Shown here: one piece after another, positions 12,396 to 22,442 of the stretch | How the letters are laid out: every line of letters starts with the position of its first letter | Position numbering within the stretch: the stretch's first letter is position 1 | Assembly (NCBI GenBank): GCA_949987705.1 | Contig: OX465283.1 | Coordinates: 72,487,720-72,551,719, forward strand | DNA: 64,000 nt | Source: Thereva unica | Lineage: Eukaryota > Arthropoda > Insecta > Diptera > Therevidae | Direction of reading: 5' to 3' | The notes under the pieces: model-generated | What the model was told of the DNA's origin: nothing | Database searches by the model: none | What the model saw: the letters and a program-made list of their open reading frames with translations, nothing else | Position numbers and translations under genes: made by a program

Positions 12396-12900
12396 GAAAA
12401 CCTAAATTTGAGCCAATTCCTGGTTTCCGATTGAGTTGAAATTTTGCATACACGTTTAGTTTAGATGGCAAAGAACTCTGATCACTCTATACAAAAAATC
12501 AAGATGGCGGTTTCAAAATGTCAGCCGTTTTTTGCAATTGTGCTCTGCGGTCTTCTGACATGGGTATCAAATGAAAGGATATGACAGGTAGAATACAATT
12601 AGCTATGTGGCGTTATTCCAAATTCAAAATGGCGGCCAACACAACATCACGGGTATCAGTTACCGAGGCTCGAGACGTCGCCAAAAACCGGCAAGAATGG
12701 AAACGAATCGTGAATAGAGTTCGAGACCCAGCGGATCCGACAGCAGGGTATCCGTTGCGGAGACGTCCCGCTCGGGCCGCCAGCTAACGGATCAAAGAAA
12801 GAAGAAGATGGAACACTTATAATAGAGTAAAAGGTAAAATATATAACCGATTAATTTCAAATTTTGAACAGATTCGTAGTTCGCGCTATAATTAGTATGT
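12396..12900. repeat. AAATGGCGGCC repeat, copy 2
   Basis: The same repeat family as 6905-8010: 'CCGATTGAGTTGAAATTTTG', 'TTTTTGCAATTGTGCTC', 'AAATTCAAAATGGCGGCC' and 'GGAACACTTATAAT' occur in the same order. It is interrupted at about 12,650-12,808 by a retrotransposon 3' end. A diverged, inverted relative lies at 52.6-53.1 kb. Confidence 0.7.
12650..12808 (+). pseudogene. 3' end of an RTE-like retrotransposon
   Basis: About 160 bp nearly identical to the last part of the element at 17,632-17,788: the same reading frame ending (VTEARD..KNR.EWKRIVNRVRDPA..TA.YPLR.RPAR.AS stop) and the same AAGAAGAAG tail. It splits the repeat copy 'ATCAC|GGAACACTTATAAT', so it is an extremely 5'-truncated insertion; GG is repeated at both junctions. 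Non-functional. Confidence 0.85.
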
Positions 12901-12936
12901 ATAAATAAATTGTTGAATAGTTAAGTTGAGGTTGAG

Positions 12937-14525
12937 TTTTTTTTATGTGGCAGTGCTAAGATCAGGAATCACCCTTTGTACTACCAGTCCGCCATGTCAT
13001 TTGTCACGTCATGGTATAATGTCTAGCAGTAAGCTTAGTACGGGGGAAGGGGTTGGAGGGGCTATAAAGGTAGGGGGGTATTGAAGAAAGTGGTGATGAA
13101 CCCTGCGTTTGAACTCTTGGGTGATGTAGGAGCTCGGAAATACTGACTGCGAGAGATTATTCCACAGTCGAGTTATTCTATTAACAAACGAATTCATATC
13201 TTGTTGAGTGCGTGAAAGGAGGAGTTGCAGGTGCAGGGAATGAGATGAGTGGGCTAATCTGGTGTTGCGGGTATAAGATTGTCGTGGAGGCAGGAGAGCG
13301 TTTAGCTGTAGGATGTAGGATTTATATTTATATTTATATATAACAGCACGGGCCGATGGCAGGAGGAGGAACTTGCATCTCTTAAGAAATCCCAAACACT
13401 GGGATGCTTGTTTAGCGATTTGGAATATGTGAACATTCCATCGCAAGTCTTTGGCTAATGTTACGCCTAAGATGTGTAAGGATGGGTTGGCCATTAGTTG
13501 AACTTCACCCACTCTCAAGGGTGAAGAGGTATTAAACTTCCTTTTGGAGATAAGACAGTACTTGGTTTTGGTGGGGTTGAATTCAACACGATTCTTCTTT
13601 CTCCACTCCAGAATGAGATTAATGTCGTTATTAATAAAGTTGGACATTAGTTCGCGATCATCAAGACAGGATCTGGCATGAGTCTGCCTTGTCCTAGGCC
13701 GGTGATAAAATTGATTCCTGGGGGACCCCCGCAGAGATTGGGTGGGATTCAGAGTTAACGCCATCCAACACTACTTTGATTGAACGGCCGGAAAGGAAAC
13801 TCTCGATCCACGTGTGTAGTGAGTCAACTCCAATAGCTTTGAGTTTAGCTAACAGGGCTGAGTGCTAAACTCTATCGAATGCCTTGGAGATATCTAGAGC
13901 AACCAGACTAGACTCACCGGATCCATGCAGACTACGGCTGAGGTGTTCTGTAAGACAGACTAAAAGATCGCCAGTGGATCTTTTTTTTTGGAAGCCATAC
14001 TGTCTGTCGTTTAAGAGTTGGTTGGATTTTAGATATCCCATAAGCTTTTTGTTGATTATCGTCTCCATGGTTTTGGAGAGAATAGAAGTACAAGTAATTG
14101 CTATTCGGCGGTAGTTGGAGGGATTGCTGGAGTCACCTTTTTCGGTATGGGCTGAACATGGGCCCAAGAATCTGGATAAACTCCGGAGAAGTATGATAGG
14201 GCAAAAAGTTTGCGCAGAGGTTTAGCCAGAGGTGAAGCGCATTGTTTTAAGACGATAGGGGGTATATTATCGGGTCCAGTGGATTTGTTGGCATCGAGCT
14301 CCTCGGAACCTGTACACCTCGCGAGTCCTGAAGAAAACTCTGTTCCTTAAATGAGCATTGTGCTCGAGAACCGGGAGTAGCGCATCGGTTTCGGGTAGAG
14401 AAGAATTTGAAGCAAACAGAGATGCTAATAAATCGGCCTTGGATTTGCTGTCTGTTATCACCTTCTTCGTGAATGATTGAAGGAGTTGTATATGTAGCGA
14501 AATTCTTCTTTATGGAACTTACCAA
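12937..14525 (-). pseudogene. Jockey-superfamily reverse transcriptase, broken
   Basis: Read on the minus strand from about 14,525 downward. The fingers/palm part (14167-13865) shows NYRRIAITC..SK.ME, QYGFQKKRSTGDLL and ALDISKAFDRV, the conserved RT boxes. The next part shows SAGVPQ.SILSP near 13,725, after which the frame breaks and no F/YADD catalytic box is visible, so an internal deletion is likely. The C-terminal frame (to 13009) has EFNPTKTKY, LGVTLAKDLRWN and the LPPRQSYTRNTRLAHSSHS end. The copy ends at a T run (12,937-12,944), i.e. a poly-A tail on the minus strand. Relatives: 62,530-63,075 (+) and 8027-8106. The clade (I, CR1 or similar) was not settled. Confidence 0.85.
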
Positions 14526-15988
14526 GGACCAGAAATATTTTTTTCAGCCAGTTTTTTGTATGCAGCTTCAAATTAGCAATAACAAGTGTGCAGAACATTG
14601 TTATGGAAACCTGTACGGTCCTTTGGGAGATTTTATCACAAATTTGTGTGACTGTGACTTTATGTGACTGGAAGAAATTTATCCACCTAATTCTGCATCA
14701 TGAAGTTTTAACTACAAACACAATGCCCCAAATATACATTTACTGCTCTAAATGTTGGGGTATACGGTAGTCAAAGTGATGGAGGCAATTTTTATAATAT
14801 ATCAATATATAAATAAATTACTGTTGATGTTACAGGAGTGTTGCGTGAGCCGCATTTCTTGAAGAGATTGTTATCTGAATATTTGCCATTACCAGCGAAG
14901 TCTCATTTCGTTAATATTTCGTCTGCGATGGGGATGGAGCATTTCCGCTTAAAGTAATTTGTTACAACCATATCCTAGCAATCTCCTATCAAACAGGAAC
15001 ATGTTTTCAATTATAGAGTTTCTCACAGAAAATTATGCCTCGATAGCTTCGCATAATTTTATGTCTCATGACCAAGTCAAGTCATTGTCCTCCAATGTTT
15101 GTGGATTGCGAGGATGAAACTAAAAGCATTCATGAAGGAGAAATCAAATTAGGAATGAAACCACTTCTCTGACTCCGTTCCGTTCTTAGTGCCGCAACGC
15201 TCCAGTAAGTGCTTTCCAGTTAAGGGAGAATTTAGCGAGATATGATGGTGCGATTCTTTCTCAAGACCGGGTTATAAATAATTTATTCTACATGATTTAT
15301 TATTGTTATAAATATTAAGCATACACGACATGTTTTTTGTCATTAATAAAATTAATAATGTTTATTATGCAACTTCTTTGTAGACTGCGCTGAATTTTGC
15401 AGTGATGCAGCTCAGCGCCCGTTTTGGCGGTTACGCCGCTGCCCCGGATAAAAGGACAAATTGCCGGCCTTTAAGAATATACATATATTGGGTGATCCAT
15501 TCAGAGGTAATTTTTACAAAAATAAAAAAATATAAAAAATTCAATTTTATCAGGTATCAAAGGTCGGAAGCGAAAAATTAACTGCTCATTGAAAATATCT
15601 CGCAATCAGCACCGTCTGGCATGTAGAGCCGACTTGGTGGCACCTAATGTCACCGAGATCACGGGCTTCAATTTCATAAATATGGACCGATGATTCCACC
15701 ATTCAGCCCATAGATCACACCAAACCGTTGTTTTGCCTGGATGTAATGGCAGCAATTGAACCTCTTCGGGTTCCTTCCTCTTCAACCCAAAAGCGGCAAT
15801 TTAAATTTTTGGTCGAAAACGCTGGATGTTCTTCTTCTGAATAATTTGTAGATGTTTGCCAGGCTGCCTTTATTTTATTAAATTTCATACAATACTGAAC
15901 AAAAACACCATGATAGTTTGACATAACTCACGCACGATCTGACATAAAATCCATACTAATAAAATGGGTCAATTGGGTTATATGTATA
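14526..15988. other. Spacer, nothing recognised
   Basis: AT-rich, without a supported gene. Small frames at 14,473-14,770 and minus 15,924-15,715 have no recognisable domain. Confidence 0.4.
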
Positions 15989-16892
15989 TCTTACTAATAT
16001 TATAAACGCGAATGTTTGTCACTCTTTCACGCAAAAACTACTGAATGTATTTTAATGAAACTTTACAATAATATAGCTCATACATCAGATTAACATATAG
16101 GCTATAATTTATAAAGCTATATCGAATCCTTCGGGCAGCTGTAGTGTACTGATATAGCGAAATCCGTAACTTTTGTATGGGAGGTACTCTTCCAATTACT
16201 GCTAAGGAACTTCAGATCCATTTCTTTTGATTTTTTTACGAAAAAAATACGATTTCCAAAATTTCAGATCTAACGGAAGTGATTTACGGATAGTCGCTGT
16301 ACAATTATGTTGAAAAAAGCAGATTTTTTCGCGAAGGACGCGATTCTCTGAACTTGGAGTGAAGTAATTTCGGCTGCAGAGGCGGCCCTAGCCCTTATTC
16401 AGGGTAGAGCGAGATTGTCTTTGAGCGCCCTTTGGTCGACGCTTTCACATCACATAAATTGAATTTCCGGTTGTCCAAGATAAATCGTTTTTCGAGTGCG
16501 GCCGCTCTGGCGTGATGGAGGTGTATCTGATCAAGCAATGTTCTTTGCCTTAGGGGACTATGTCCAACCCCCTTTTGCGAGCCCTTTTGGGCTGAGGTTG
16601 CCCCGCTAAGGATTTAGGTGGTGCTTTTAGGGTTAGGATTGATGATAGTGCGAGTCACCTACTTGTTACTGCAGGCTCCTTCTTTCACCAGCCCAAAAAA
16701 TGCAGTGGCCACGATCTTGGTATTCGAGCAACTTACGTCTTCCATTCCCGGAGCAGACTCCTATGAGGCTTCAGTTTTCTGCTTCCTTGGTGATCAGAGT
16801 GGAAATGGTTGCTCACGAGGTTCTGGCGGTCGCTGAGGGGACAATGCAAGTTAAGCTGAGAACAGTTTTGGTCATAGGATTTTATGCCCCCC

Positions 16893-17788
16893 AATACGAC
16901 GACAACAACTTCGTAACAGACTTAATGTTCGCCGACGATAGCGCTGTTTTCGCCGACACGGATGCCGAAGCAACGGACATCTTATACGATATTTCCCGCA
17001 TCGCCCAATCATACGGGTTAAAAATCAATGCGGAAAAGACCAAAGTGCTCACAACGGATGGATCAAGAGCCAGTGTTCACCTCGATGGAACCCAAATCGA
17101 ACAGGTTCCAAGGTTCAAATATTTGGGATCATTGGTTGAGGAAACGAAAGTAGCATCGACGGCCGACGTTCACAGCCGTATCGGCCAGGCAACAGCAACA
17201 TTCGCCTCGCTCAAGTGGTGCATATGGAAACGAGCAACTATCTCCATCAAAACAAAACTACGTCTTTACCGAACGTTGATTCTTCCGATTCTTCTTTATG
17301 GATCTGAAACGTGGACACTGCTCAAACCGGACGTTAAGAAGCTCGAGGTCTTCCAAATGCGATGTTTGAGGCAGATCCTCCGTGTCTCACTCCGTGATCG
17401 CCTTCGAAACGAGGTTGTCAGACAAAGATGCGATCAGCAAACACTCTGATCGAAGAAGAAATGCAAAAACGTCGACTACGGTGGTTTGGACATGTTTGCC
17501 GAATGGATGATAACCGCTTGCCACGTAAACTTCTCTGGCGAGACCGTCCTGCAGACTGGAGAATACAGCGATCGGCACCGAAGAAAACCTGGTTGAAGAA
17601 TATCGAGGGTGACTTAAAGAATCAACGATTATCAGTTACCGAGGCTCGAGACACCGCCAAAAACCGAGAAGAATGGAAGCGAATCGTGAATAGAGTTCGG
17701 GACCCAGCGGCACCGACAGCAGCGTATCCGTTGCGGGGACGTCCCGCTCGGACCGCCAGCTAACGGATCAAAGAAGAAGAAGAAGAAG
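16893..17788 (+). pseudogene. RTE-like retrotransposon, 5'-truncated, with TSD
   Basis: The first frame has the RT catalytic box FADDSAVFAD, then GLKIN..KTKVL, FKYLGS, and LRLYRT.ILPILLYGSETWTL. A frameshift near 17,425 moves the reading to the frame with the C-terminal RRLRWFGHVCRM...KTW...EARD..KNREEWKRIV end, closing at a stop at 17,761-17,763. The tail is (GAA)n. ATGCCCCCC occurs immediately before (16,884-16,892) and after (17,789-17,797), a 9-bp target duplication that fixes both ends at 896 bp. Endonuclease and fingers are missing because of 5' truncation, normal for target-primed reverse transcription. The 160-bp copy at 12.65 kb belongs to the same family. Confidence 0.92.
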
Positions 17789-18091
17789 ATGCCCCCCTGA
17801 ACCTAAGTTATGCCCAACCAAAACGCCCCAGCTCGTCAGAACTCTCGTTCCCAGAGAATATCATCTCAGTGAATGGTGGGTGGTAAGCTTTGGGGAGAAC
17901 TCTCCACTCCTGCATCCTTAGGGTCTGGTTTTGGACCCTTATCCATATCAACACAATGTCAATGGGGTCTTCTGCTACCGCAAGGAAATTCTCGAGCACA
18001 TCATGCACGCTCCTGCATTCCACCATTCAGTCACGGCCAGGGCCGAGTCCGTACAGGTAATGGCCTACAACCCCGGTGCTAGGCTTCATTG

Positions 18092-18472
18092 GGCCGGTTT
18101 ACACGACCGGACACTGAACAGACACCGAACAGACAAATGGAACGAACGAACTGGGTTTATGGGGAAGAGGGTGAGAGAGAACGATGGGGAGGGCGGACAA
18201 TTTTAATGGACATTTTCAGCGGACAGCGGAACGAACATTTTGAAAGTTCCTGCGTTGTTGTTGTTGGCAGGAAGAGAAGAAAAGAAAACTTCAAAGGCAA
18301 ATGTCAAAAAGCAACAACAAAAAGCAAATTGCTTTCACTAGTTCGTTCGTTGGAGTTTCGCCCGTGAAAACGCTCATAGGACTTTCCATCGGACTTCAAA
18401 AGGGAATTAACGATGACAGCTAAGTTTTGTCTGTTCGGTGTCTGTTTGGTGTCCGGTCGTGTAAATCCAGCC
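18092..18472. mobile_element. MITE with ~43-bp inverted ends
   Basis: Left GGCCGGTTTACACGACCGG, running into ACACTGAACAGACACCGAAC, recurs inverted at the right end (GTCTGTTCGGTGTCTG ... CCGGTCGTGTAAATCCAGCC). The interior codes for nothing. ATTG flanks both ends. Alignment with copy B (58,300-58,400) shows the uninterrupted site CTTCATTNTGGGTGCGTC, so boundaries and a 4-bp duplication are supported. Confidence 0.8.
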
Positions 18473-19025
18473 ATTGTGGGTGCGTCGGACTTTGGAAAGC
18501 TTTTCAAAAGGGTATGGATTTCAGCCCAGTTAATGTGTCCTGGAGAGAATCCAGTGAATTTAACCCTCTTCGTACAATTGATATCTCTCTTTCTTTTAGG
18601 GGCCACGCAGAGACCGGAGTAGCCAGCTTCCGAAAATCGTCTTAAGCGTTTCCGGGCTGCGCCACTAGTCTTCTCAAAGCGGACGCAGTTTGCGAGCTCA
18701 GAGTGCTCTCATTGAAGAGGGATCTCCAAAATTCCACTTCACTCTTCACTTCAACGGCACTCTGCTGCATGGGATCAGAAATATCCAACAAACTTTGTAG
18801 GTCTTCCTGTTGGGGTTATGGAAGCTCCAGAAATGTGCGCTAAGAGCAGATCCATCCTCAAAAGTTTTTTAAAGGTATTTATATTGATCCTTCAGTATGG
18901 TTGTTTACGCCTTGGGACTGCTAGTTTTATCGAGTCTGTTGTCTCCAAATCCGCCGTATTAAGCCTGTTCCATTGACAGGCAGGACCACCTACTTGTGTC
19001 GTCTTCGAGTCACATTGATGAGCAC

Positions 19026-19582
19026 CACTGACATATAATAATGGACTGCTCATCAGCAATTATTCCCATACAAACCGATGGCACCAAAAAGGTATAGTCG
19101 CTCGCTCATCCATAAGCCCCCAAACTGACAGAAGCACTCAGAAATAAAATCAGGTTAAATCAATTAGAAAAAAATAGACGGGTATAGTGATGTTTATATC
19201 TTTTGCGTTACATCAATTAGAAAAAAATAGACGGGTATAGTGATGTTTATATCTTTTGCTCTTTTCCCCATAAGCCCCCGGATTTTGACATACAGAATGT
19301 CAGTTGCTAAAACAGGCGTTAAGAACATAAATCAGATACACATAAAATTTGCAAATTAATGAAAAAAAGGCATTTTAAAAGGTGAAAAAGTGAAAATAGT
19401 GGTTATTAATTTTTTTAAACAAAATATTTGTGTTGTTTTAATGTTTTAAGTACGTATTTAAAAAAATGTAAATTTCAAAAGTGATTCCGGTGTTTACATG
19501 GAGTGAAAAAAGGTTTGTAGCCTATGGAACAAATTGGTGCCATGAAAAATTTCTCATAAGCAGTCCATTCTATATGTCAGTG
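19026..19582. mobile_element. hAT-type MITE with 8-bp target duplication
   Basis: Ends CACTGACATATA and inverse TATATGTCAGTG, extended by GGACTGCT. ATGAGCAC occurs on both sides (19,018-19,025 and 19,583-19,590), an 8-bp duplication as made by hAT transposases. The same site without the insert is found in copy B near 57,680. A lone end of the same family lies at 60,405. No coding capacity; it holds a 53-bp tandem duplication. Confidence 0.85.
19159..19264 (+). repeat. Two tandem 53-bp units
   Basis: ATCAATTAGAAAAAAATAGA and the following bases to CTTTTGC are repeated at a shift of 53 bp with no difference seen over about 48 bp. Local duplication within the hAT MITE. Confidence 0.85.
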
Positions 19583-19690
19583 ATGAGCACATAAACTTGG
19601 CTGGCTGCAAAGCTGCCATCAAAATTTTATTTATCGTTCAAAATTGTTTTTCACATTCATTTTGGCGCCCCTTGCCACGTGGCGCTGTTC

Positions 19691-20209
19691 CCGATTTTAG
19701 CAATGTTGGCTTAAATAAAAGATCTCGAAGCCAAAAAGACGACAAAGTCAATAATCGGTTGTTCATCGCTTTTAGATATGGTACTTGGAAATTTACATAG
19801 ATTTCAAGGTGTTTGATTTTTCAACATACAATCATTTTACATGCGACATATTTTTTGTTTCATATTTCTTACGAAAAGATTACTCTTTATCATACCGTTA
19901 TATATTTGAAAAGTTCGCCCAATGTTGCCAGACGTTGCCTATTGAACGTAAACTACCTCCACTCATAGTGTGAAGTCTATTATATGCATACGGAGCTGCG
20001 ATTATTCTGGCAAAATTTTCAATGAAGCTTTAATACTGATGGAGGACTTATGAATATCAATCAACCACAAATTTGAAAATCGACACGAGGCAGAAATGCT
20101 GTGTAAAACAGAGATTTGGTGCAAGAACAGCAATTCAACGTAAATCAGATAAAACATTTCGTGGAATCTAAGATAATTAGTTGCGGATCAAAAATCCTAC
20201 GACAAAGGA
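19691..20209. other. Helitron-internal sequence, nothing recognised
   Basis: Lies between the broken end of hAT copy A and the helicase remnant. Contains no recognisable motif. Confidence 0.35.
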
Positions 20210-20950
20210 AATAGGATTTTTTCCTAGATGCTACAAACGGTTCAGGCAAAACTTGTCTTATCAATTTGATTTTAGCATCGACTCGAATGCAGAATGAGAT
20301 TGCATTGGCAGTGACATCAGCGAGAATTGCATCAACTCTACTTGATGGTGAACGTACAAGTGCATTCAGCGCGCAAGCTCCCATTGAATTTGAACCAGAT
20401 AGAAACATCTACATGTAACATCACCAAAAATTTCCGTATTGCCATAGTCCTTAAAACGTGCAAAATTATAATTTGGGACGAATGCACCATGGCCGAATCG
20501 CTCGAAGCGCTTGATAGGGCTGTTATTCCTTGACTCGATTCGGCAACTTTGGCTGTTATACCTCGATCAACGCCTGCGAATGAGCTTAACGCTTGCTTGA
20601 AAGCATCATACCTATGGAATAGTTTTGAAAAAAATCACGCCCAACGAATTTGCGTGTCCATTTGGTACAAGGTGCTTCTGCTCAAACATTTTCAAAGCAA
20701 TTTTTGGACGTTGGAAATGGCGAAATTCCAATCGATAACAGAACATTTTATTATTTTATTTTTCGGAATCAAAAATACGAAAAAAAATTCCTTAATACTC
20801 TCCTACTGTATATTAAAATTCTTATCACTTCAACTGCAAAAGAAACCGAACCTATAGTGCACACCAAAAGAATTGGAAATATAAACACATTGAAATTCAT
20901 CCTCTTCGAAATTCGTTTACGGGCAAAAACCCTCACTCATAACATCTGAC
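20210..20950 (+). pseudogene. Helitron Pif1-like helicase remnant
   Basis: Translation near 20,220-20,400 gives FFLDATNGSGKTCLINLI, a Walker A motif in the setting typical of the Helitron helicase (usual form GGTGKT), followed by IALAVTSARIASTLLDGERT. Around 20,475 the Walker B-like WDECTMAESLEALDR is readable. Near 20,590-20,760 the NACLK...LW and VHL...AQ.FS..FLDVGNGEIPID stretches follow in shifting frames. Stops and frameshifts break it throughout. The family unwinds DNA for rolling-circle transposition; this copy cannot. Confidence 0.85.
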
Positions 20951-21170
20951 CACGACAAGAGTGACAGTGAAACCGCTGAATTGTGATTGGGGATATAAAT
21001 GAGTGAGTGATTTGGGTTTTTAAACGAATGGAGTTACAATTTTCTTTTCGAATGTTTCGTGGTGGGATTTGAGGCTCTCACTGTACATCGATTTATAGAT
21101 TCCCAATTGTTTTGGCGTACGCTATACTATTGGCTTTTGGTTGCAGCGAGGCGCACCGGGTTCCAGCTAG

Positions 21171-21857
21171 TTTTTAAGTAAATGTATATATTTTTCTATG
21201 AAACAATGCTGGAACCGAACTTTCCAGAGCAATTAATTCAACTCATTGATTCGAGTAATAAACAGCCTTTTCCCCTTGAAAAAGGTTTTCGTTTTCGTTT
21301 TGTTTTTAGTGAATAGCCCCTTATTCTAGTGGAGGGTGCCTCCTACACGACCCCTAGATCAGCCGTTGAGTTTATTCATCTGCAAGATTTGTACTTGTAC
21401 CAAGTCGTGGTACTAATCGACATTCAGGTCCTCGGCTCCTTTTCCCTCCTCCTTTCACTATAAATAGAAGTAGGTCATTCCACATCAACCCCAATGCTTT
21501 GGACCTCACCCAATCCGATAGTTATCATTTCTTTTGTATTTGTTTTTCTGGTGGAAACTAAAAAAAATACAAATTTTCAGATTTTTGGACTTCTAATTTT
21601 TAAGTTATAAAATTGAAAATAGCGAAATTTTGAGAAATTTTGAAATGTTTAAATTGCCCTACTTCAAAAACTATTTGACATAGAAAGCTGAAAGTAGCAT
21701 CAATTTCGCCATTGGGATCATAATAATAGTACAGTCTACCAATTTTCTACCGCGGAAGCCCAGTTTTAGCAAACACATCTTAACCGTTTAGTCTTATCAT
21801 AAAATATTGGTTACGATTTTGCTGTTTTGAGGATTTAAAATATTCAAATTCGCGGAT
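21171..21857. other. Spacer, nothing recognised
   Basis: AT-rich sequence between the Helitron end and the A/T microsatellite. No gene or repeat structure recognised. Confidence 0.4.
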
Positions 21858-22442
21858 TATTATTATTTATTATTATTATTATTTATTAAAATTAACTAGT
21901 ACATAAAGATAATTATAATCTTAACACGCTTAACACCTATGTACATCAAAAAAAGATGGAGAAAAGTTTATATAAATCAATAAAAAAAATTAAACTAAAA
22001 ATTGACTTAATTTTAAGATACGCTAGATAAGAGAAAGAGAGAAAAAAAATTTGATGGAAGAGTATTGAATTGTAATGTAATTAGATACAAGCTTCCTGAA
22101 CACGTTCGAAGACCTCGCACTCTGAATGGCGTGTGGCGAATTGTTCCACAAGCAAAGACAGTGAACAAAAAAGGACCTTTGCCCAACAAGGTGATGGACT
22201 TTTGGCGGGATAAAAAGTATTTTTCTTGTTGTACGACCGCGATGAAAATACTCCAGGAAGTAGGACGGACGTTCATAGCGCTGAAGTTTATAGATAAATA
22301 ATACTGCCTTGAGGGAAAGGTATTGGTCGAGAGTGCAACCCAGGATAGAAGACCGGTAAGGACTTATATGGTCAAATCTGCGGAGGTTATACACCAACCT
22401 GGTACAATCATTAAAGGCAACGTTAAGTTTGGCCCGGCATGA

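Larger units (their letters stand above)
16377..19690 (-). mobile_element. hAT-like element copy A, with three insertions
   Basis: Starts CAGAGGCGGCCCTAGCCC and follows, in inverse order, the element at 57,520-59,250 over its whole length: the AGCGAGATTGTCTTT block, GGGTCTTCTGCTACCG-like block, GGCCACGCAGA block, CCAGAAATGTG block and TTCATTTTGGCGCCCC block are all shared. The right terminus is missing; similarity stops after GTGGCGC near 19,685. Without its insertions (16,893-17,788; 18,092-18,472; 19,026-19,582) the copy is about 1.5 kb. No transposase frame is visible, so it is non-autonomous. Confidence 0.8.
15989..21170 (+). mobile_element. Decayed Helitron with nested insertions
   Basis: The proposed 5' end is TCTTACTAATATTATAAACG, a start I associate with animal Helitrons, preceded by A. 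The proposed 3' end is GGGTTCCAGCTAG at 21,158-21,170 followed by T, fitting the Helitron rule of a CTRR end inserted between A and T. A Pif1-like helicase remnant at 20.2-20.9 kb lies between them on the same strand. No Rep (HUH) endonuclease domain was found; that part is lost or replaced by the hAT-like insertion at 16,377-19,690. That both ends belong to one element is inferred. Confidence 0.6.

Noticed and set aside
16618..16836. Frame upstream of the RTE RT, read as part of its protein
   Set aside because: The 9-bp duplication shows the RTE copy starts at 16,893; the upstream frame belongs to the hAT-like host element.
21858..21889. ATT microsatellite as an independent repeat
   Set aside because: Explained as the (TAA)n tail of the minus-strand LINE.
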